Assembly (NCBI GenBank): GCA_017871115.1 | Contig: JAFCIZ010000006.1 | Location: 434,001-498,000, forward strand | From: Cunninghamella blakesleeana | Taxonomy: Eukaryota; Mucoromycota; Mucoromycetes; Mucorales; Cunninghamellaceae | DNA: 64,000 nucleotides | Direction: 5' to 3' | Shown here: positions 12,032-29,967 of the stretch, piece after piece | How the letters are laid out: each line of letters begins with the position of its first letter | Numbering within the stretch: position 1 is the first letter of the stretch | The notes under the pieces: generated by a model | Database searches by the model: none | Told to the model about the DNA's origin: nothing | Seen by the model: the letters and a program-made list of their open reading frames with translations, nothing else | Made by a program: the position numbers and the translations under genes

Positions 12032-13123
12032 TTTATAAGAATAATAAACAAAAATTGTTTATTTTTTTATTTAAACCCATATAGGGCTTCACTATATACA
12101 TAACCCCTCCCTTTTATTTTATTTTATTTTATTTTTTTTGATTTTTTTTGATTTTTTTTGATTTTTAGACCTAGATTACCTTGATTCTCACTAACTTCTC
12201 AAAGACAATAAGGATTAAATAAATGAAAATCCTATTTAGGTAATCCATTGAAATTAGTCAACATTAAAGTTATGTTTCTCCTTAGTAACAAAGCCATTAG
12301 TATACTCAAGTAAATCAGAGTGAATGAGAATATATCTGACATTAACTTTAGTAACATGTTTAAAAGGATAAAATGAGCGTTGTAAAGAGAAAAATAAAAA
12401 TATGAAGTATTACAAATAAAATAAAGGAAAGCAAAATACAACTAATCAATAAATTCAAGAGTGAAAATAAAAAAACTATATTAAAAATAGGTAAAAAGTA
12501 AAAAAAATAAAAATAAAAAAGTACATAGCTTGAAATCAAATATATACTATGAAATATAAATCTATTACTCTTTATAAATAAAATAACTTTGTACTAAGAT
12601 GGAATTTGTGCATAATATAAATTTAATAATAAAAAACCATGGAGATAAAAAAATAACTTTGGTGCTTATTCTGTTTTTTTATTTTTTCCCCAAGCACTGA
12701 CCTTTTTCCTATTTTAGAATAGCTATTACAATTTTGCATGAATATATATATATATATATATTGAATACTTGATAACTATAAATTATAAATTAGGTTACGA
12801 TGTATGATCTATATTGTTATTTTAATATATATTAATACACAATACTTTATTCCTGAGTCTTAAAAACAAAAGCGCTATTTTTAAATATCATTTGATCATC
12901 CTGACAAAAATTTTAAAAAAATAGATATTATTTTATGTTTATAGTTCTTTATGCACTAGTTTATAATGTTTTTATGGAAATATATATATATATATATTAT
13001 TTTTAAAAAAATAAAATATCTTAAAAAAAAATAAAATAAATAACAACAATAAAAGTAAAAGTAAATAAGATATAATAAATAAAACATACAGAAAAGCAAA
13101 GTAATATACGATGGTTATTTTTT
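12032..13123. other. Intergenic, ISWI 3' flank
   Basis: AT-rich spacer. It contains simple repeats (TTTTA repeats and three copies of GATTTTTTTT at about 12118-12165) and AT dinucleotide runs near 12740 and 12980. I see no gene or RNA. Confidence 0.5.
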
Positions 13124-18324
<5,201 letters not shown>

Positions 18325-19577
18325 TATATTATTATTATTATTATTAAAATTAAAAAAAAGATTGGGGAGTAATAATAAAAAAATAACTGAGAGAAGAAAA
18401 AAAATCCTCGCGTCTCTGGTGTTTTATTAATTTTTTTTTCAAGTGCGGTTGAGTTTAAAAAAATTTTAAATTTGGATAATTTTTTTTCTGATAAAAAATA
18501 TATTGATTGTATTTGACTGTTTTACTTCCATGAATTGAGATATATGTATATCACGATGTATTACGGTATTAGACCTTTTATTATCAACAAATGTAGATTA
18601 TTTATTTCTTTATTTTATTAAAAAAATAAATAGGTTGAATTATATGGCGATGTCATGATATACTATATAAAAATAAAAGTAGCATGAATAGTTTTTGATG
18701 ATTAACTTTCCATTAATTGTCTACATAGTATCTATAATGTAATATAAACGCATTGAAACAAAAAGAGAGTATATACATTAATTATCGGGAATTAAAAACA
18801 TAAATATAAAACTTAAAGCAAATATAACGGATTCAATTGAGGATGGCCGTGGTAAAGTCAGTGAAAGTAGCATTTTTTCCTCTAGTGTAAATTGATTCTA
18901 CATTATATATATATGAGTATAATAAAAAAGTACATGACAATTTTATAGAAATATATAAAACGTTTTTATTTTTTATTTTCTCTAATGAGACATTTAGAAA
19001 AAAAAACTTATTTCCATGTACAGTCGTTTTTTAAAAAAAGAAAAAAAAATTTGATTTTTGTTAAAAGTTTAAAATGACAGAATTTAGCTAACTTTAACTC
19101 ATTTTGTTAATAGAATATTAGTAAGATTTCTACTAATTTGATTTATTTCTTCGGTATTGTAATTATGAATATCATATGACATTTGATATTATTTTACCTA
19201 TCATTATTTAAAAAAGAAACGACCAATATATATAAAATAGTGCTATTAATAAAAATAATAAAACTTTACAGTAAAAAATTACCATTTATGATTAAAAAAA
19301 GTTATCCATTGTAACCCGTTCGTACGGAAATATCTGAAGAAATATACCTTATATTTTTCCATGAATATGATAATTTAAAAATATCTGAATTTTAAATGGA
19401 GGCGCTTTACATAAATAGAAATAAAATGACTAACATGTCAAAATTAATAATAGAACTTTTATTATTTTTTTTTATTTTCACAATACAAATAATAATAAAA
19501 ATCAATAATACAATAAAAGGGTGGGAATAAAAAAATAAAAGCTGGTGATAAATATATATATATATATAAAAATAGAA
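18325..19577. other. Intergenic between ISWI promoter and arrestin 3' end
   Basis: The 5' flank of ISWI lies at the low-coordinate end and the 3' flank of the arrestin gene at the high end. A/T homopolymers throughout; no coding or RNA signal that I can support. Confidence 0.5.
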
Positions 19578-20999
19578 TTAAATAGCAACAATATTATTAA
19601 GACGAATGTGATTACTTGCTGCTGCTGTTGCTGCTGTGGGTATGGCTCTTGATTCATAAGTAGGAGGTCGATAAAGATCATCATAAGCAGGTAATACTTC
19701 GTCTGGATGATTAATAGGTGTTAAGAATTTTGGTTTATATATCAAAGTAGTACAATTCTTGACTACATCATCCATATATAAAAGTAAATTATCATCTGGT
19801 AAAGCACCTGCTGGCAGGGTTCCAAAATGGATAGGCAAACTAAATAATTTTTTCTTGCTTGCTATTGGCCCAGTTCGGTATTTAATTGAGACTTCCAAAG
19901 TATATCGTAAATTAAATCGTGTTGAAAAGGTAACCGTTGGTAGTGTCAACTTTTTTGAAGGCTGTTGTTGTCGAATAGTATCATCCGTATTATTATTATT
20001 ATTATTATCTTCATCATCATCATTATTAATAGGGATATCGGCTTGTAGTAAGATAGTAGAAGAACAGTCGGTTGAAGTAGAAGAAGAAGCTGTTCTGTTT
20101 TGTACAGAATTGAAAGGAATACGCAAATCAGTCTGATAATAAGTAGTTGTTTCAGTTCGTGTAAACGTTTTATGATGAATGGTTAACGTTTGTTTTAAAG
20201 CGATTTTCACTTGCTGTAAAGAAGCATTAATGATATATTGTGGATGGTTGGCTAAAAAAACAAGTTGGACGGGGATCTTTTTGGTATCAAATATATTATA
20301 TTCTAAACTTGGTAAAGTTAGATGGGCTGAGACACGTTGTGTTACAGATGTTTGATGTTGTGATAGAGGTGAAGTGGGTGTTACTTTTAATAATCTTGTT
20401 TGGAGAACAGGTTTAAATTGAACAGGATAAGGTGGAGTTCGAAACGTTTTCATTTCATGACTATGACTTTGTTGTCGTTCCAAAGAAGCTACTAAATGAA
20501 AAGTAGTAGCTATCAAATAATGATCAATGGTTGGTGGGAAATTCACTGGTGGTAATTCAATAGCGAATCGAAAGGTATGCTCGCCAGCTTCTAATATATC
20601 ACCTGTTACTTCACTATTATATAAGGTGGTTCGTATTGCAAATAATCTTTCATCCCCATCTTTACTCTTTTCCCATCCTAATACATCCCAGTTGACTCTT
20701 TCTAATGATATAAAAGATAAAAAAAAAAAAAAAAGTTAAAAAGATACAATAAAAAGGGTGGAGTTAATATAAAACAAACATATGCATATATTATTCATTC
20801 TAATTTAACCATTACCTGAAGCTTTAAAAATAATCTTTATTCTTTTTACAGAGATAGGCTCAGATAATTTCAAGACAATAAACCCTTCAAAAACAGACAT
20901 AGGATAACATACTAAACCTTCTTTTGATAAATACTGTGGTAAGATTTCGATAGCAAAATGAGTTGGAGCATTCTTAAGTCCTTTAATACTAGCAATCAT
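19578..20999 (-). CDS. Alpha-arrestin (ART-like ubiquitin-ligase adaptor)
   Basis: Alpha-arrestins recruit HECT ligases of the Rsp5/Nedd4 class to plasma-membrane transporters. Two exons, 20999-20816 and 20701-19578, give 435 residues. The N-terminal arrestin fold starts FAIEILPQYLSKEGLVCYP, continues with SVFEGFIVLKLSEPISVKRI and DILEAGEHTFRFAIELPP, which fits the beta-sandwich and its x-G-x-H-x-F-x-F-x-x-x-L-P signature. The C-terminal arrestin half is around LLKVTPTSPLSQ to HFGTLPAGALPDD. Near the C terminus is a PPTY (PPxY) motif and a LPAY variant upstream, the expected WW-domain docking sites. An Asp/Asn plus Ser/Thr-rich insertion (about residues 255-290) interrupts the second half. 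Target transporter unknown. Secure as a family. Confidence 0.88.
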
Positions 21000-21538
21000 T
21001 GATAAATTAAATGGTTTCTTTTAATAAAAAAAAAAAAAAAGGTATATAGTTTAAATAAAATAATTATAATTATAATAGAAAAATATGGTCAAATATATAT
21101 AGTCAAAAGGAAAAAGTAAAATAAAAAAGCGAGAAAAAAGTGAAAGAGAAGAGAAAAAAAATCTGGAGAAAAAAAAAATCTGGAGTATAAAAAAGAATTG
21201 AGAGAAAACTTTAAAGCAAAAAAATCAATGTGGGCGATTGCATTGGCCAATCATATTTTTTAATTAAATAAAATCTTAATCAGTCATTACTGTCTATTAT
21301 TACTATTGTCGATTTAATTATAGATGAAATAGATGAAAAATATAGAATATTATACGCTGATTATATTAATTTTTTGAAACCAGAATTAACTACTAAAAAG
21401 GACACAATTTCTTTATAGTAGTAAAGATTCCTTTTTTGTAAACAGATAGAGCGGTAAATTAAAAAAAAAAAAAAGATAGGTAAATTTTTTTTTCCATTCC
21501 CATCTCTCTCTTTTTTTCTGCTTTTTAAAAAATAACTT
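21000..21538. promoter_or_regulatory. Divergent promoter region, arrestin / Ca2+ exchanger
   Basis: The 539 bases separating divergent start codons contain purine-rich strand-asymmetric DNA (21110-21200, including a short duplicated AAAAAATCTGGAG near 21158-21186). A CCAAT box is readable as CATTGGCCAATC (21241-21252), which is a palindromic CCAAT/ATTGG element. Its use as a promoter element is inferred from position. Confidence 0.5.
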
Positions 21539-23063
21539 ATGGCTTTAGGAAGAATAGCCGTTCTTCTCTTTTCTTTATTTTTTGTTACTAAAATAATCAC
21601 ATTTTCATGGCAACGACATATTGATACCAAAAATACTTTATATTCAAAACGAGATACCATAGAAAATAAAGTAAAATATAAAAATAAAAATAATAAAAAA
21701 ATAAAATGATATAACTATTTTCTAAGTATCATATTTTTTATTATCTTTAACATAGTGCGAAAATATATTTCAACAAGATAACCAATGTGAATATGTATTA
21801 GAATATTGCCAAGATAATACACCTGGAATAATAAATTATATACAAATTTACTACTGCTCTTCTTCAGTAGAAAAGCCCATGGTATTTATATTAATGGTAA
21901 CTACAGAAACATTTAAAAACATACAATATATATATATATAAAAGTGCATAAATAAGAAAAGAAAAGAAAAGATTTTAAACGAAAAAGATATATTTCTATT
22001 TGATAAAATAGTGCACTTGGCTTTTATTCCTTTTTGGTTTTGTTGGTATTGCGGCTTCAGATTTTTTTTGTAAGTTTATGTAAATACGAAGAGGATGGAA
22101 AAGGTACTTTACGTCATACAAAGAGAATAAAATACTTATATAAAACTATTTTTTCATACGTATAGGTCCAAACCTTCAAACTATTGCTTCTGTACTTCAC
22201 CTATCTGAAAGTCTTGTAAATATATATCAAATAAAGTTATCAATTAAAAAAAATAAAGCGATAAAAAAAACTTATAGTTATATATTAACATATAGACAGG
22301 TGTTACTTTTTTAGCCTTTGGTAATGGTAGTCCCGATTTATTCTCTACTTTTAGTGCTATGAATTCAAACATGGGCTCTCTCGCCCTTGGCGAACTTATT
22401 GGTGCAGCTTCCTTTATAGTTAGTATCGTAGCAGGGTAAATAGTAATGATAATAATAATGAGAGAGAAAATGGATAGTGACGTTTTTTTATTGTTATTTA
22501 ACCTTAATTTTATTGTTCTATTTTATTTTAGATCAATGTGCGCTATTAAACCTTTTAGAGCAAAAAAATATAGCTTTTTAAGAGATGTATCATTTTTTAC
22601 AGTGGCAATCATAATGGTGCTTGGAATTGTGTCGGATGGACTCATTCATTCCTATGAAGCAATTCTTTTGATTGTATTTTATATCATATATGTCATCTTT
22701 GTAGTAGGTGGAAACTATATCATGAAGCGACGATCCAACTATTTAAATCTTGTTAATCGTGCTAGATTGGAATATGGGGAAAATGGAACAGACGTAGATC
22801 ATTTACTATTGGGTAATTCATTGGATGGTAAGCTGGGGATAGCCATGTATATATATATATACAAGATAAATAAAAAATGGAATTTATGTTAATTATAAAT
22901 ATATGTATTTAAATTCGTTTTTAGAATCAGATCTATCGAGCGATGAAATGGAATTATACGATGAGGGATTTGAAACAGAAGGCAATCGGGCACATATGAA
23001 ATTGCATATACGTACATCATTATTTTCTGCTATTGAGGTAGGTGTAAACCAATAATTACAAGA

Positions 23064-23109
<46 letters not shown>

Positions 23110-24081
23110 ATATACTTAGTTTGCAGTAAAAGTAATTCATTATTATTATTTACTTTTGTACATCTATTTTAAAAAAAGTTTCAAGATGTGGTTAAATCAT
23201 TACAGCATTCAACAACTGGACGGTCTCATCGACAAAGGCAACAACATACATATCCATCATCTACACCACCAATAAATGAACAACAAGAACTGCCATTAAT
23301 GGCACGCACTAATTCCAATCATTTTAGACCTTCACTATCTCCATCCTCATCACAAATAGATATAAATGAAATAGGACCTTCAGCTTCATTTTTATCCAAC
23401 GGATTGAAGCGTATCAAATTAAAAATTTCATCATCAGCATCACCAACATGGTTCGATATGGATGATGTGATATATCGCCTTTTTCCCTCACTATATAATT
23501 TTGATCAGAAATCGTTTTTTAATAAAATCAGTTCCATCATCTCAGCACCCGTTATATTTTTATTAACCGTCACCTTGCCTGTCGTTAAAGAAACAGAAGT
23601 CAATAATGATAATAATAAAAGGAACCTAAATCAATTAAATGATGACACAATGGGTATACTTGAAGATTTGCCAGATGATGATGATGAAGAGGATAATGGT
23701 AGACTAATAGATCCACTAGAAAACATAGATCATCATCAAAATACAGCGTCATGGTGTAGATGGTTAACGGCTATTCAATTGGTTGGGTCACCTTTTTTAA
23801 TGGCCCTAGTCCTTGCTATTAATGATATCATTTCCCCTATCATTATTCTTCCTCTCACACTTGGTATAGGCTTTCTCTTCTCTTTTCTTTTTTTACTCAC
23901 TACATCTCAAGCTATACAACCTCGATTATATTGGATGATGTGTTTTATTGGTTTTGGCATGGCTGTAGTTTGGATTTATATTATTGCAAATGAAGTTGTT
24001 AGTGTTTTACAAACAATTGGTATGGCTCTTGGTGTTAGCGAAGCTATTTTAGGATTAACTATTTTTGCCATGGTAATAACA

Positions 24082-24157
<76 letters not shown>

Positions 24158-24653
24158 ATGAAAGAAAGAGAGAAATAAACATTGTTACTAAAATATATAA
24201 ATATATAAAACTATAGGGCAATAGTTTGGGTGATTTTGTAGCAAATATAACGATAGCAAGAATGGGATATCCATTGATGGCTATGAGTGCATGTTTTGGT
24301 GGGCCTATGTTAAGTAAGTAAATATAAATAATGGTTTATTAAAAATATTATAAAATCAACTTGAATGATCACTTATGATGATGATTTATTCATTTATTTA
24401 TTTATTTATAGATATAATGTTAGGAATAGGTATTGCAACGACTTATGTCACCATTCAACGGCAAGAACCATACCCAATTGATGTCTCCTCAACAATTATT
24501 GTATCATCCATCAGTCTTTTAATTGTATTAGTGCTATCACTTCTTTTAGTCCCATTAAACCATTATCGTATGTCTAAAATGTTGGGCTATTTATGGATTG
24601 GTATATATATTATAACAATGATAATTAATTTAATAATCGAAATAAAATCATAA
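21539..24653 (+). CDS. Cation/Ca2+ exchanger, NCLX/CCX (SLC8B1-like) family
   Basis: This is an integral-membrane antiporter exchanging Ca2+ for Na+, K+ or H+ in an intracellular organelle. Ten exons (21539-21670, 21756-21896, 22012-22069, 22166-22215, 22296-22435, 22532-22827, 22925-23037, 23179-24072, 24217-24313, 24412-24653) encode 720 residues. The N terminus is a signal-peptide-like helix (MALGRIAVLLFSLFFVTKII), then a lumenal Cys-containing segment and NYIQIYYCS, which are characteristic of CCX proteins. Alpha-1 repeat: GVTFLAFGNGSPDLFS. Alpha-2 repeat: GLTIFAMGNSLGDFVANITI with ACFGGPMLNIMLGIG. The acidic residue and Asn of each repeat are intact. A long cytosolic loop rich in Ser, Gln and Asp separates the halves. 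The intron after the alpha-2 GNS motif begins with stacked AAT, AT and GT microsatellites (24083-24154). Ion preference and membrane cannot be read from sequence. Confidence 0.93.
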
Positions 24654-24962
24654 ATGGTTATATTATGCATTTAAACATTGACCTATCAAGTCATATATAA
24701 AATAACGTAATATATTCAAGTTGTATATAAAACAAAAAAGTTTATTTTGTTTTATATAAATCTATATAAGGAAACTCCTTCGATTTTTTTTAAAACGCAG
24801 ATATAAACTTTAATTGTTCAAATTTTTTTCCATCTTTCTCTTTTTTTTTTTTCTCTTGTATAAAAAAATTATCCTATTTTTTTTTAATTTATTCCAGTAT
24901 CATTACCACCACTACTACTATTATTATTATATAAATACATATATAACATTTTATTTTCAATC
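24654..24962. other. Short intergenic spacer
   Basis: 309 bases holding the exchanger 3' UTR and the promoter of the next gene: T-rich tracts at 24820-24890 and ACC/ACT/ATT triplets at 24904-24932. Nothing else seen. Confidence 0.5.
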
Positions 24963-26099
24963 ATGAGTTTTTTAGATACTATGATATACAGCTTTTCAAA
25001 TATGTTTTCCATCGGACCGGATATGTATGATACGGATGACGATTGTTGTGGTGGAAGCAAAGACTATAATGGACTTTGTTGTAAAAACATTCAACCTACT
25101 AAGAAACCAGAACCAAAAAAAGATGCTATATTAACTTGTACACAAAAAAAACAACTTTATGATTGCCACTGTCCTTCTGATTTGAATTCTATGATAACTA
25201 CTACAACTACCACTACTACCATTAAACTCATATCTTGTGGGAATAATATGACGACAACTACTTGGCCAATACCATTTATAAATCAACAATTGGATAATAT
25301 AAAACAAGAGCAACAAGGAAAAGAAGAGGACGAAAAATATAAACTATGTACAGTTCTTTTAGACCATGAACAATGTCAAGATATACTTTTATCTTCACCT
25401 GTATGTATATTTTTATTATCAGATATAAAAAGTAATGGCGCTTTGGATAGGTAAAATATAATAAATAGATAAAAATCAAAAGGAGAGGAAATATAATAAA
25501 TAAAAGGATATTGATTTGACCTAACATTTATTTCTTTTCCATTCTTTCTTTGTTTATATGTTAGATTAATGGGCTGGATGAATGATCAGATTATTCTTTC
25601 AACACAACCACTTCATCATTTAAAATATGGGATTATTTTAGTCAATGACGAATTACAACAAGTAGGTAGGGCTTTTGACGAAAAATTAAAACAATTAGGA
25701 GCCATTGCATTACAATCAATGTATATAACAGCGTTACAACATAATAATGATATGGCTTTATGGCTCAACAACTATATAAATCAATTAGATACTATTTCTC
25801 TTCAACAACATCATCAATACAATAATAACAATAACAGCAAAGGAATTGATTATGATCCATCTGTTATCGCCTCTGCTGGATGTACAAATGGAATGGTGGA
25901 CGTGGAAGATATGGGTCAAGTGGCAAGAAAAATTAAAGAAGTAAAAAGAAAAAAAGCAGATCGGGATGCATTAGTGAAACGTCGTGGTCGAGCAAAAAGA
26001 ATGATTGGTATGGATATATTATCACCATCATCAGATATTAAAGCCTCCCCTACTACGGGATTATCAACGGTAGAAACTTCCGTATCTATGACATCTTAA
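24963..26099 (+). CDS. Uncharacterised protein with Cys-rich N-terminus
   Basis: Not recognised. Two exons (24963-25450, 25565-26099) join in frame to 340 residues. The first 75 residues contain clustered cysteines (CCGGSKDYNGLCC, then CTQKKQLYDCHC) in a spacing that could bind metal or form disulfides, but there is no signal peptide. A Thr run and a Gln/Glu linker follow. The middle, from YKLCTVLLDHEQCQDILLSS through MGWMNDQIILSTQPL to ALQSMYITALQHNNDMALWL, looks like a folded helical domain. The C-terminal part is basic (KIKEVKRKKADRDALVKRRG) with a possible nuclear localisation signal and a Ser/Thr tail. Consistent codon use and a clean splice junction support a real gene. It sits between two membrane-protein genes, but nothing ties its role to them. 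Confidence 0.75.
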
Positions 26100-26364
26100 T
26101 ATATTTAAAAAAATTCTTGATACCCTTCCCCTACTCTCTCTCTCTATTTTTTTTTATTTATTTATTTTTAAACAGCTACATTAAACTTTTTTTATTTATT
26201 TACATATACATATTTTTTGGGTTTATATATATATCTTCTCCTTAAAATAAAAATAAATATTTATTATGATTAAAATGGATGATCTTTTACTCTAATGTTG
26301 TACAATTAAATAAATAAATAAAAAAATTATATGTATTATTTAAAATAAAGAATTAAAAAAAGCT

Positions 26365-27742
26365 CTATTGAATTCCTTTTCTTATAATACTAAATGATTG
26401 CTGAGGTAATAACTTAATGATACTATTCACAAGTCCATATCTAGTCGTAAACATGGCTAATAACGCAGTTCCATACAATGCTAAACGATACCCTGATCCA
26501 AGTTTGAGTAAAAATTTAACTAATATAGAGAATGATAATATATGAGAAACTAAATGATCATGGTATTTTTTTTTTTCTTTTTTTTGATAATAATAACAAT
26601 AATAATGAATTCTTGATTTTTACTATTACTTACTTGGAGGAGGGGTGAAAAGATAATTTAAATTAAGGCCAGATCGAAGTGCACATATATGAAGTAAAGG
26701 TGAATGGAAAAAACTATATAAAAAGAATGAAAAAAGACCCATATCGACAGAAGCGGGAAGAACTAAATATCTTTTACTGTATATCATATAAATGGGTGCC
26801 AACAAAATTAATAAATGCTCTATTTAAAAAAAAATAAGATATAGTATTATGAATGAGACAGTTCAAAATGGTTTTTTATGAACATGTTACTTTTCCTTTT
26901 TTTATGCATTTACTTTTGTAAAACTTCATATTTTTCATACATGTCGATATTTTTTTTTTTTTTTTACTTACAGCCATCTTTTCTTTTTTATCCATATCCA
27001 TATTTTATTTTATTTTATTTTATTTTATTACCTGCAAAAAAGTTAAAAGTTTCACCAAGATATTTATGATCACGTAAATCAGGGAAGAGTAAAGCAGCAA
27101 TACCACCCCATTGAGTATAAAGATAGATATTGAAAAGGATATGAGGAAGTGGTGATTGCTTATTTGGGTACGTCATAGTGAAAATCAATAAGGCAGCACT
27201 CATATGGCAAGGTTGTAGCATAAATAATACATTTTTACGTAATATCTTATGTGTTAATGTTAACCCTAAAGAGCCTATTAAAGATGTCAAGACAACTTTT
27301 TCCATAAACGTTGATTTATTAGGTGGTATAAAATTGTTTAATAAATATCGATTCCATGTATTTGGACCCAACGCTTTGTTATAAAAGTAATAAGTTGATA
27401 TTGCAAATGTACTTGATAAAAATATGAGCTCTAACGCATGCCGTTTCTTAGAAATGTACCTGATAACCATGATAACAATAATATGAACATATGTATATCC
27501 TTCCCTCTTATTTTTTCTCTCATATTCTACTATTTATACAATTCTTTTATTCTTTTCTCTTTTAAATAATACTATGTAAATATATGTATATATATATTTA
27601 AAAATTATTACCAAGATCCATTTATGGAATCACTCCAGTTTGGTTTTTCAGGAAGTTCAACGCTTATTTTCTTTATAAATGCCTCCAAGCGATTAGTAAA
27701 AGGATCCCACCAAGTATTTTTTAAACTACTAATTACTGCCAT
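26365..27742 (-). CDS. TMEM164-family multipass membrane protein
   Basis: Four exons (27742-27612, 27459-27032, 26819-26634, 26549-26365) give 309 residues, very close to animal TMEM164. After a short N-terminal region (WWDPFTNRLEAFIKKI) there are about seven hydrophobic segments. The segment VLFMLQPCHMSAALLIF carries the Pro-Cys-His motif conserved in TMEM164 (established knowledge: in mammals this family acts as a Cys-dependent acyltransferase making arachidonoyl ether phospholipids). Downstream, GGIAALLFPDLRDHKYLGE, EHLLILLAPIYMIY and GLFSFFLYSFFHSPLLH match the family's order. Fungi usually lack plasmalogens, so the acyl acceptor here is unknown. Same strand as the H2B gene upstream, but separated by 859 bases. 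Family assignment is good; activity is inferred. Confidence 0.8.
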
Positions 27743-28005
27743 TAAGTAAAATATATAAATATATGTATATATATATAAAAAAAAAGAAAAAGTATAATAA
27801 GGAAGGATATATGTATACGTATATATAAGAAACAAAAAGAAAAAAGGGAAAGAGAAGAAGAGGAAGAGGAAGAGAAAGAAAAAATTTTAAAAAATCGAAA
27901 TTAAATATAAAAAGGTACAAACTCCAAATGATGGGGAAAAAAAAATAAGCTTTTTTGATTCGAGAAAAACATATATGATATTTCCATATATAATAATCTG
28001 AATTC

Positions 28006-28037
<32 letters not shown>

Positions 28038-28601
28038 TTAATGTAATTATATATATACATATATACATAGGTATATATATATATATTATTAATATTTATT
28101 GTGATGGTTATTATTGTTACGTAGTTAAATCTATATATTTATATAATATCTTTTTAATTTAATTTAAATGATTTTTTTTAGAAAAAATAGTAACAATCGA
28201 TTAAAGAAATTACTATGCACTACCATTTTTTGTGTCAAATCAAAAGATATTCTGTTTCTTTTATAGTAATCACGTAAAAAAAAATTAGACAAACATTTTA
28301 AATATTTTTTAATGTGTTTACAATAATGTTTTTTATTTTTTTTTGTATAAAATATGTTTAGAGTCTGTACATGATTTAATAGTAAATAATAAAAAGCGAA
28401 AATTATGATAAAAAGGGTGTGTGGAAAAAGATACTATTAAAAAAAAGAATTGAAAGAGTAACTAATTGGTAATAAAAATGAATAGAGAAGCATGATGATA
28501 ATAATAAAAATAAAAAATAAACCATTTTTTAAAATTTTTTTTAAAGAATTAAAATATGTATATAAAAGATATTAAAATGATAAAAAAATAAAAAAGCACG
28601 T
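27743..28601. other. Intergenic, TMEM164 promoter and H2B 3' flank
   Basis: AT-rich spacer with an A run (about 28005-28034) and AT repeats near 28050-28090. No gene found. The H2B end lacks any histone stem-loop that I can see, as expected for fungi with polyadenylated histone mRNAs. Confidence 0.5.
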
Positions 28602-28964
28602 TTATTTGGAAGAGGTGTATTTGGTAACAGCCTTGGTACCTTCGGAAACAGCGTGTTTAGCTAATTCACCAGGAAGAATGAGACGAACAGCGGTTTGAAT
28701 TTCACGAGAAGAAATGGTGGAACGTTTGTTATAAGCAGCTAATTTAGAAGCTTCAGAAGCGATACGTTCAAAGATATCGTTAACAAAGGAGTTCAAGATA
28801 GACATGGCCTTGTTGGAGATACCAGTATCAGGGTGAACTTGTTTTAAAACCTTGTAGATGTAAGAAGAGTAAGTTTCCTTACGTTGAGGCTTTCTCTTCT
28901 TGTCAGAAGGAGATTTGGTTTTCTTTTCAACAGTCTTAGCAGGAGCTTTACCAGCGGGAGCCAT
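28602..28964 (-). CDS. Histone H2B
   Basis: Core nucleosomal histone, 120 residues, intronless. The basic Lys/Ala/Pro tail ([18 protein letters not shown]) leads into the histone fold: [78 protein letters not shown] and [20 protein letters not shown]. The C-terminal helix keeps the ubiquitin-acceptor Lys in AVTKYTSS. Codon use is less AT-biased than neighbours, as expected for a highly expressed gene. It is divergent from H2A across 607 bases. Confidence 0.98.
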   Translation of the reverse strand: MAPAGKAPAKTVEKKTKSPSDKKRKPQRKETYSSYIYKVLKQVHPDTGISNKAMSILNSFVNDIFERIASEASKLAAYNKRSTISSREIQTAVRLILPGELAKHAVSEGTKAVTKYTSSK

Positions 28965-29571
28965 TTTTAATAATATATAAAGTTATGTGTGATGAAGGAA
29001 AAAAAAAAAAAAAAGAAGAGAAAAAGAAGAGAAAAAAAAAAGAGTTGAAAAAATAAAATTGAGTATAAATCTTTTTATACCTTGTGACTGAGGACACGTG
29101 TGTTATATTTTTTATCAGTAGGAATTTAAAAAAAAATTTCTTAACCCATAGCGCGCCATTTATTTTTTTTCCACTTTTGATTTTTTTTGCTTTCTAATAC
29201 AATCTCATTTTAATTTTTTTTATAACTTTTTATTTTTATATATTATAACGCGAAAGTAACGCGAAATCACGCCGAATTAGATCATTTTAAATATATTTTT
29301 GATGTAATATTTTTTTTTATGATGAAAAATATATATTCACCCTATGCATCACGTCTTTTATTTTTCTTTTTTAAAAAAAATTTTTTAAAGAAAGAAAAAA
29401 CACGGAGTTTAAATTATGAAGGATGAAAATTGAAGGACCACTATTTAAACCACTCACATGAATTTATTTTAAATTTTTTTTTTTTTTGCTTCTCTTTTTT
29501 TTTCTCTTCTTTTTCTTTTCTTCATTACTTTTTTAACTAACTAATCTTTTATATTCATATAATTCATAAAC
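28965..29571. promoter_or_regulatory. Shared divergent promoter H2B/H2A with cell-cycle-type motifs
   Basis: Within very AT-rich DNA, CG-containing words cluster: ACGCGAAA at 29248-29255 and again at 29259-29266 (11 bases apart, one helical turn), GCGCGCC at 29151-29157 and an E-box CACGTG at 29095-29100. ACGCGAAA contains CRCGAAA, the binding word of fungal SBF, and overlaps MCB/E2F-type ACGCG words (family knowledge). Role in S-phase histone transcription is inferred. Confidence 0.6.
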
Positions 29572-29967
29572 ATGTCTGGTGGTAAATCTGGTGGTAAATC
29601 TGCTTCTGGCTCCAAGTCTCAAACCCGTTCTTCCAAAGCTGGTCTTCAATTCCCAGTTGGTCGTATTCATCGTCATTTACGTCGTGGTAACTATGCCCAA
29701 CGTATTGGTGCTGGTGCCCCCGTTTACTTAGCTGCTGTTCTCGAATATTTAACTGCTGAAATTCTCGAATTAGCTGGTAACGCTGCTCGTGATAACAAAA
29801 AATCTCGTATTATCCCTCGTCACTTGCAATTAGCTATCCGTAACGATGAAGAATTAAACAAATTATTAGGTCACGTTACCATTGCTCAAGGTGGTGTTCT
29901 TCCTAACATCCACGCCACTCTCTTACCTTCCAAATCTAAGAAGGGTGCTGCTTCTCAAGAAATTTAA
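29572..29967 (+). CDS. Histone H2A with C-terminal SQEI (H2A.X-like tail)
   Basis: Core histone, 131 residues, intronless. [21 protein letters not shown] sequence (here [20 protein letters not shown]) begins the fold; acidic-patch residues [20 protein letters not shown] and [17 protein letters not shown] are present; docking region [13 protein letters not shown] follows. The protein ends SQEI, the Ser-Gln damage-kinase site plus hydrophobic end typical of fungal canonical H2A that also serves as H2A.X. A Gly/Lys/Ser repeat ([14 protein letters not shown]) forms the N-terminal tail. Paired with H2B. Confidence 0.98.
   Translation: MSGGKSGGKSASGSKSQTRSSKAGLQFPVGRIHRHLRRGNYAQRIGAGAPVYLAAVLEYLTAEILELAGNAARDNKKSRIIPRHLQLAIRNDEELNKLLGHVTIAQGGVLPNIHATLLPSKSKKGAASQEI

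Noticed and set aside
23976..24221. Minus-strand ORF with THTHTHTHTH and Leu runs
   Set aside because: It is the complement of the AAT/AT/GT microsatellites in the exchanger's intron plus exon shadow.
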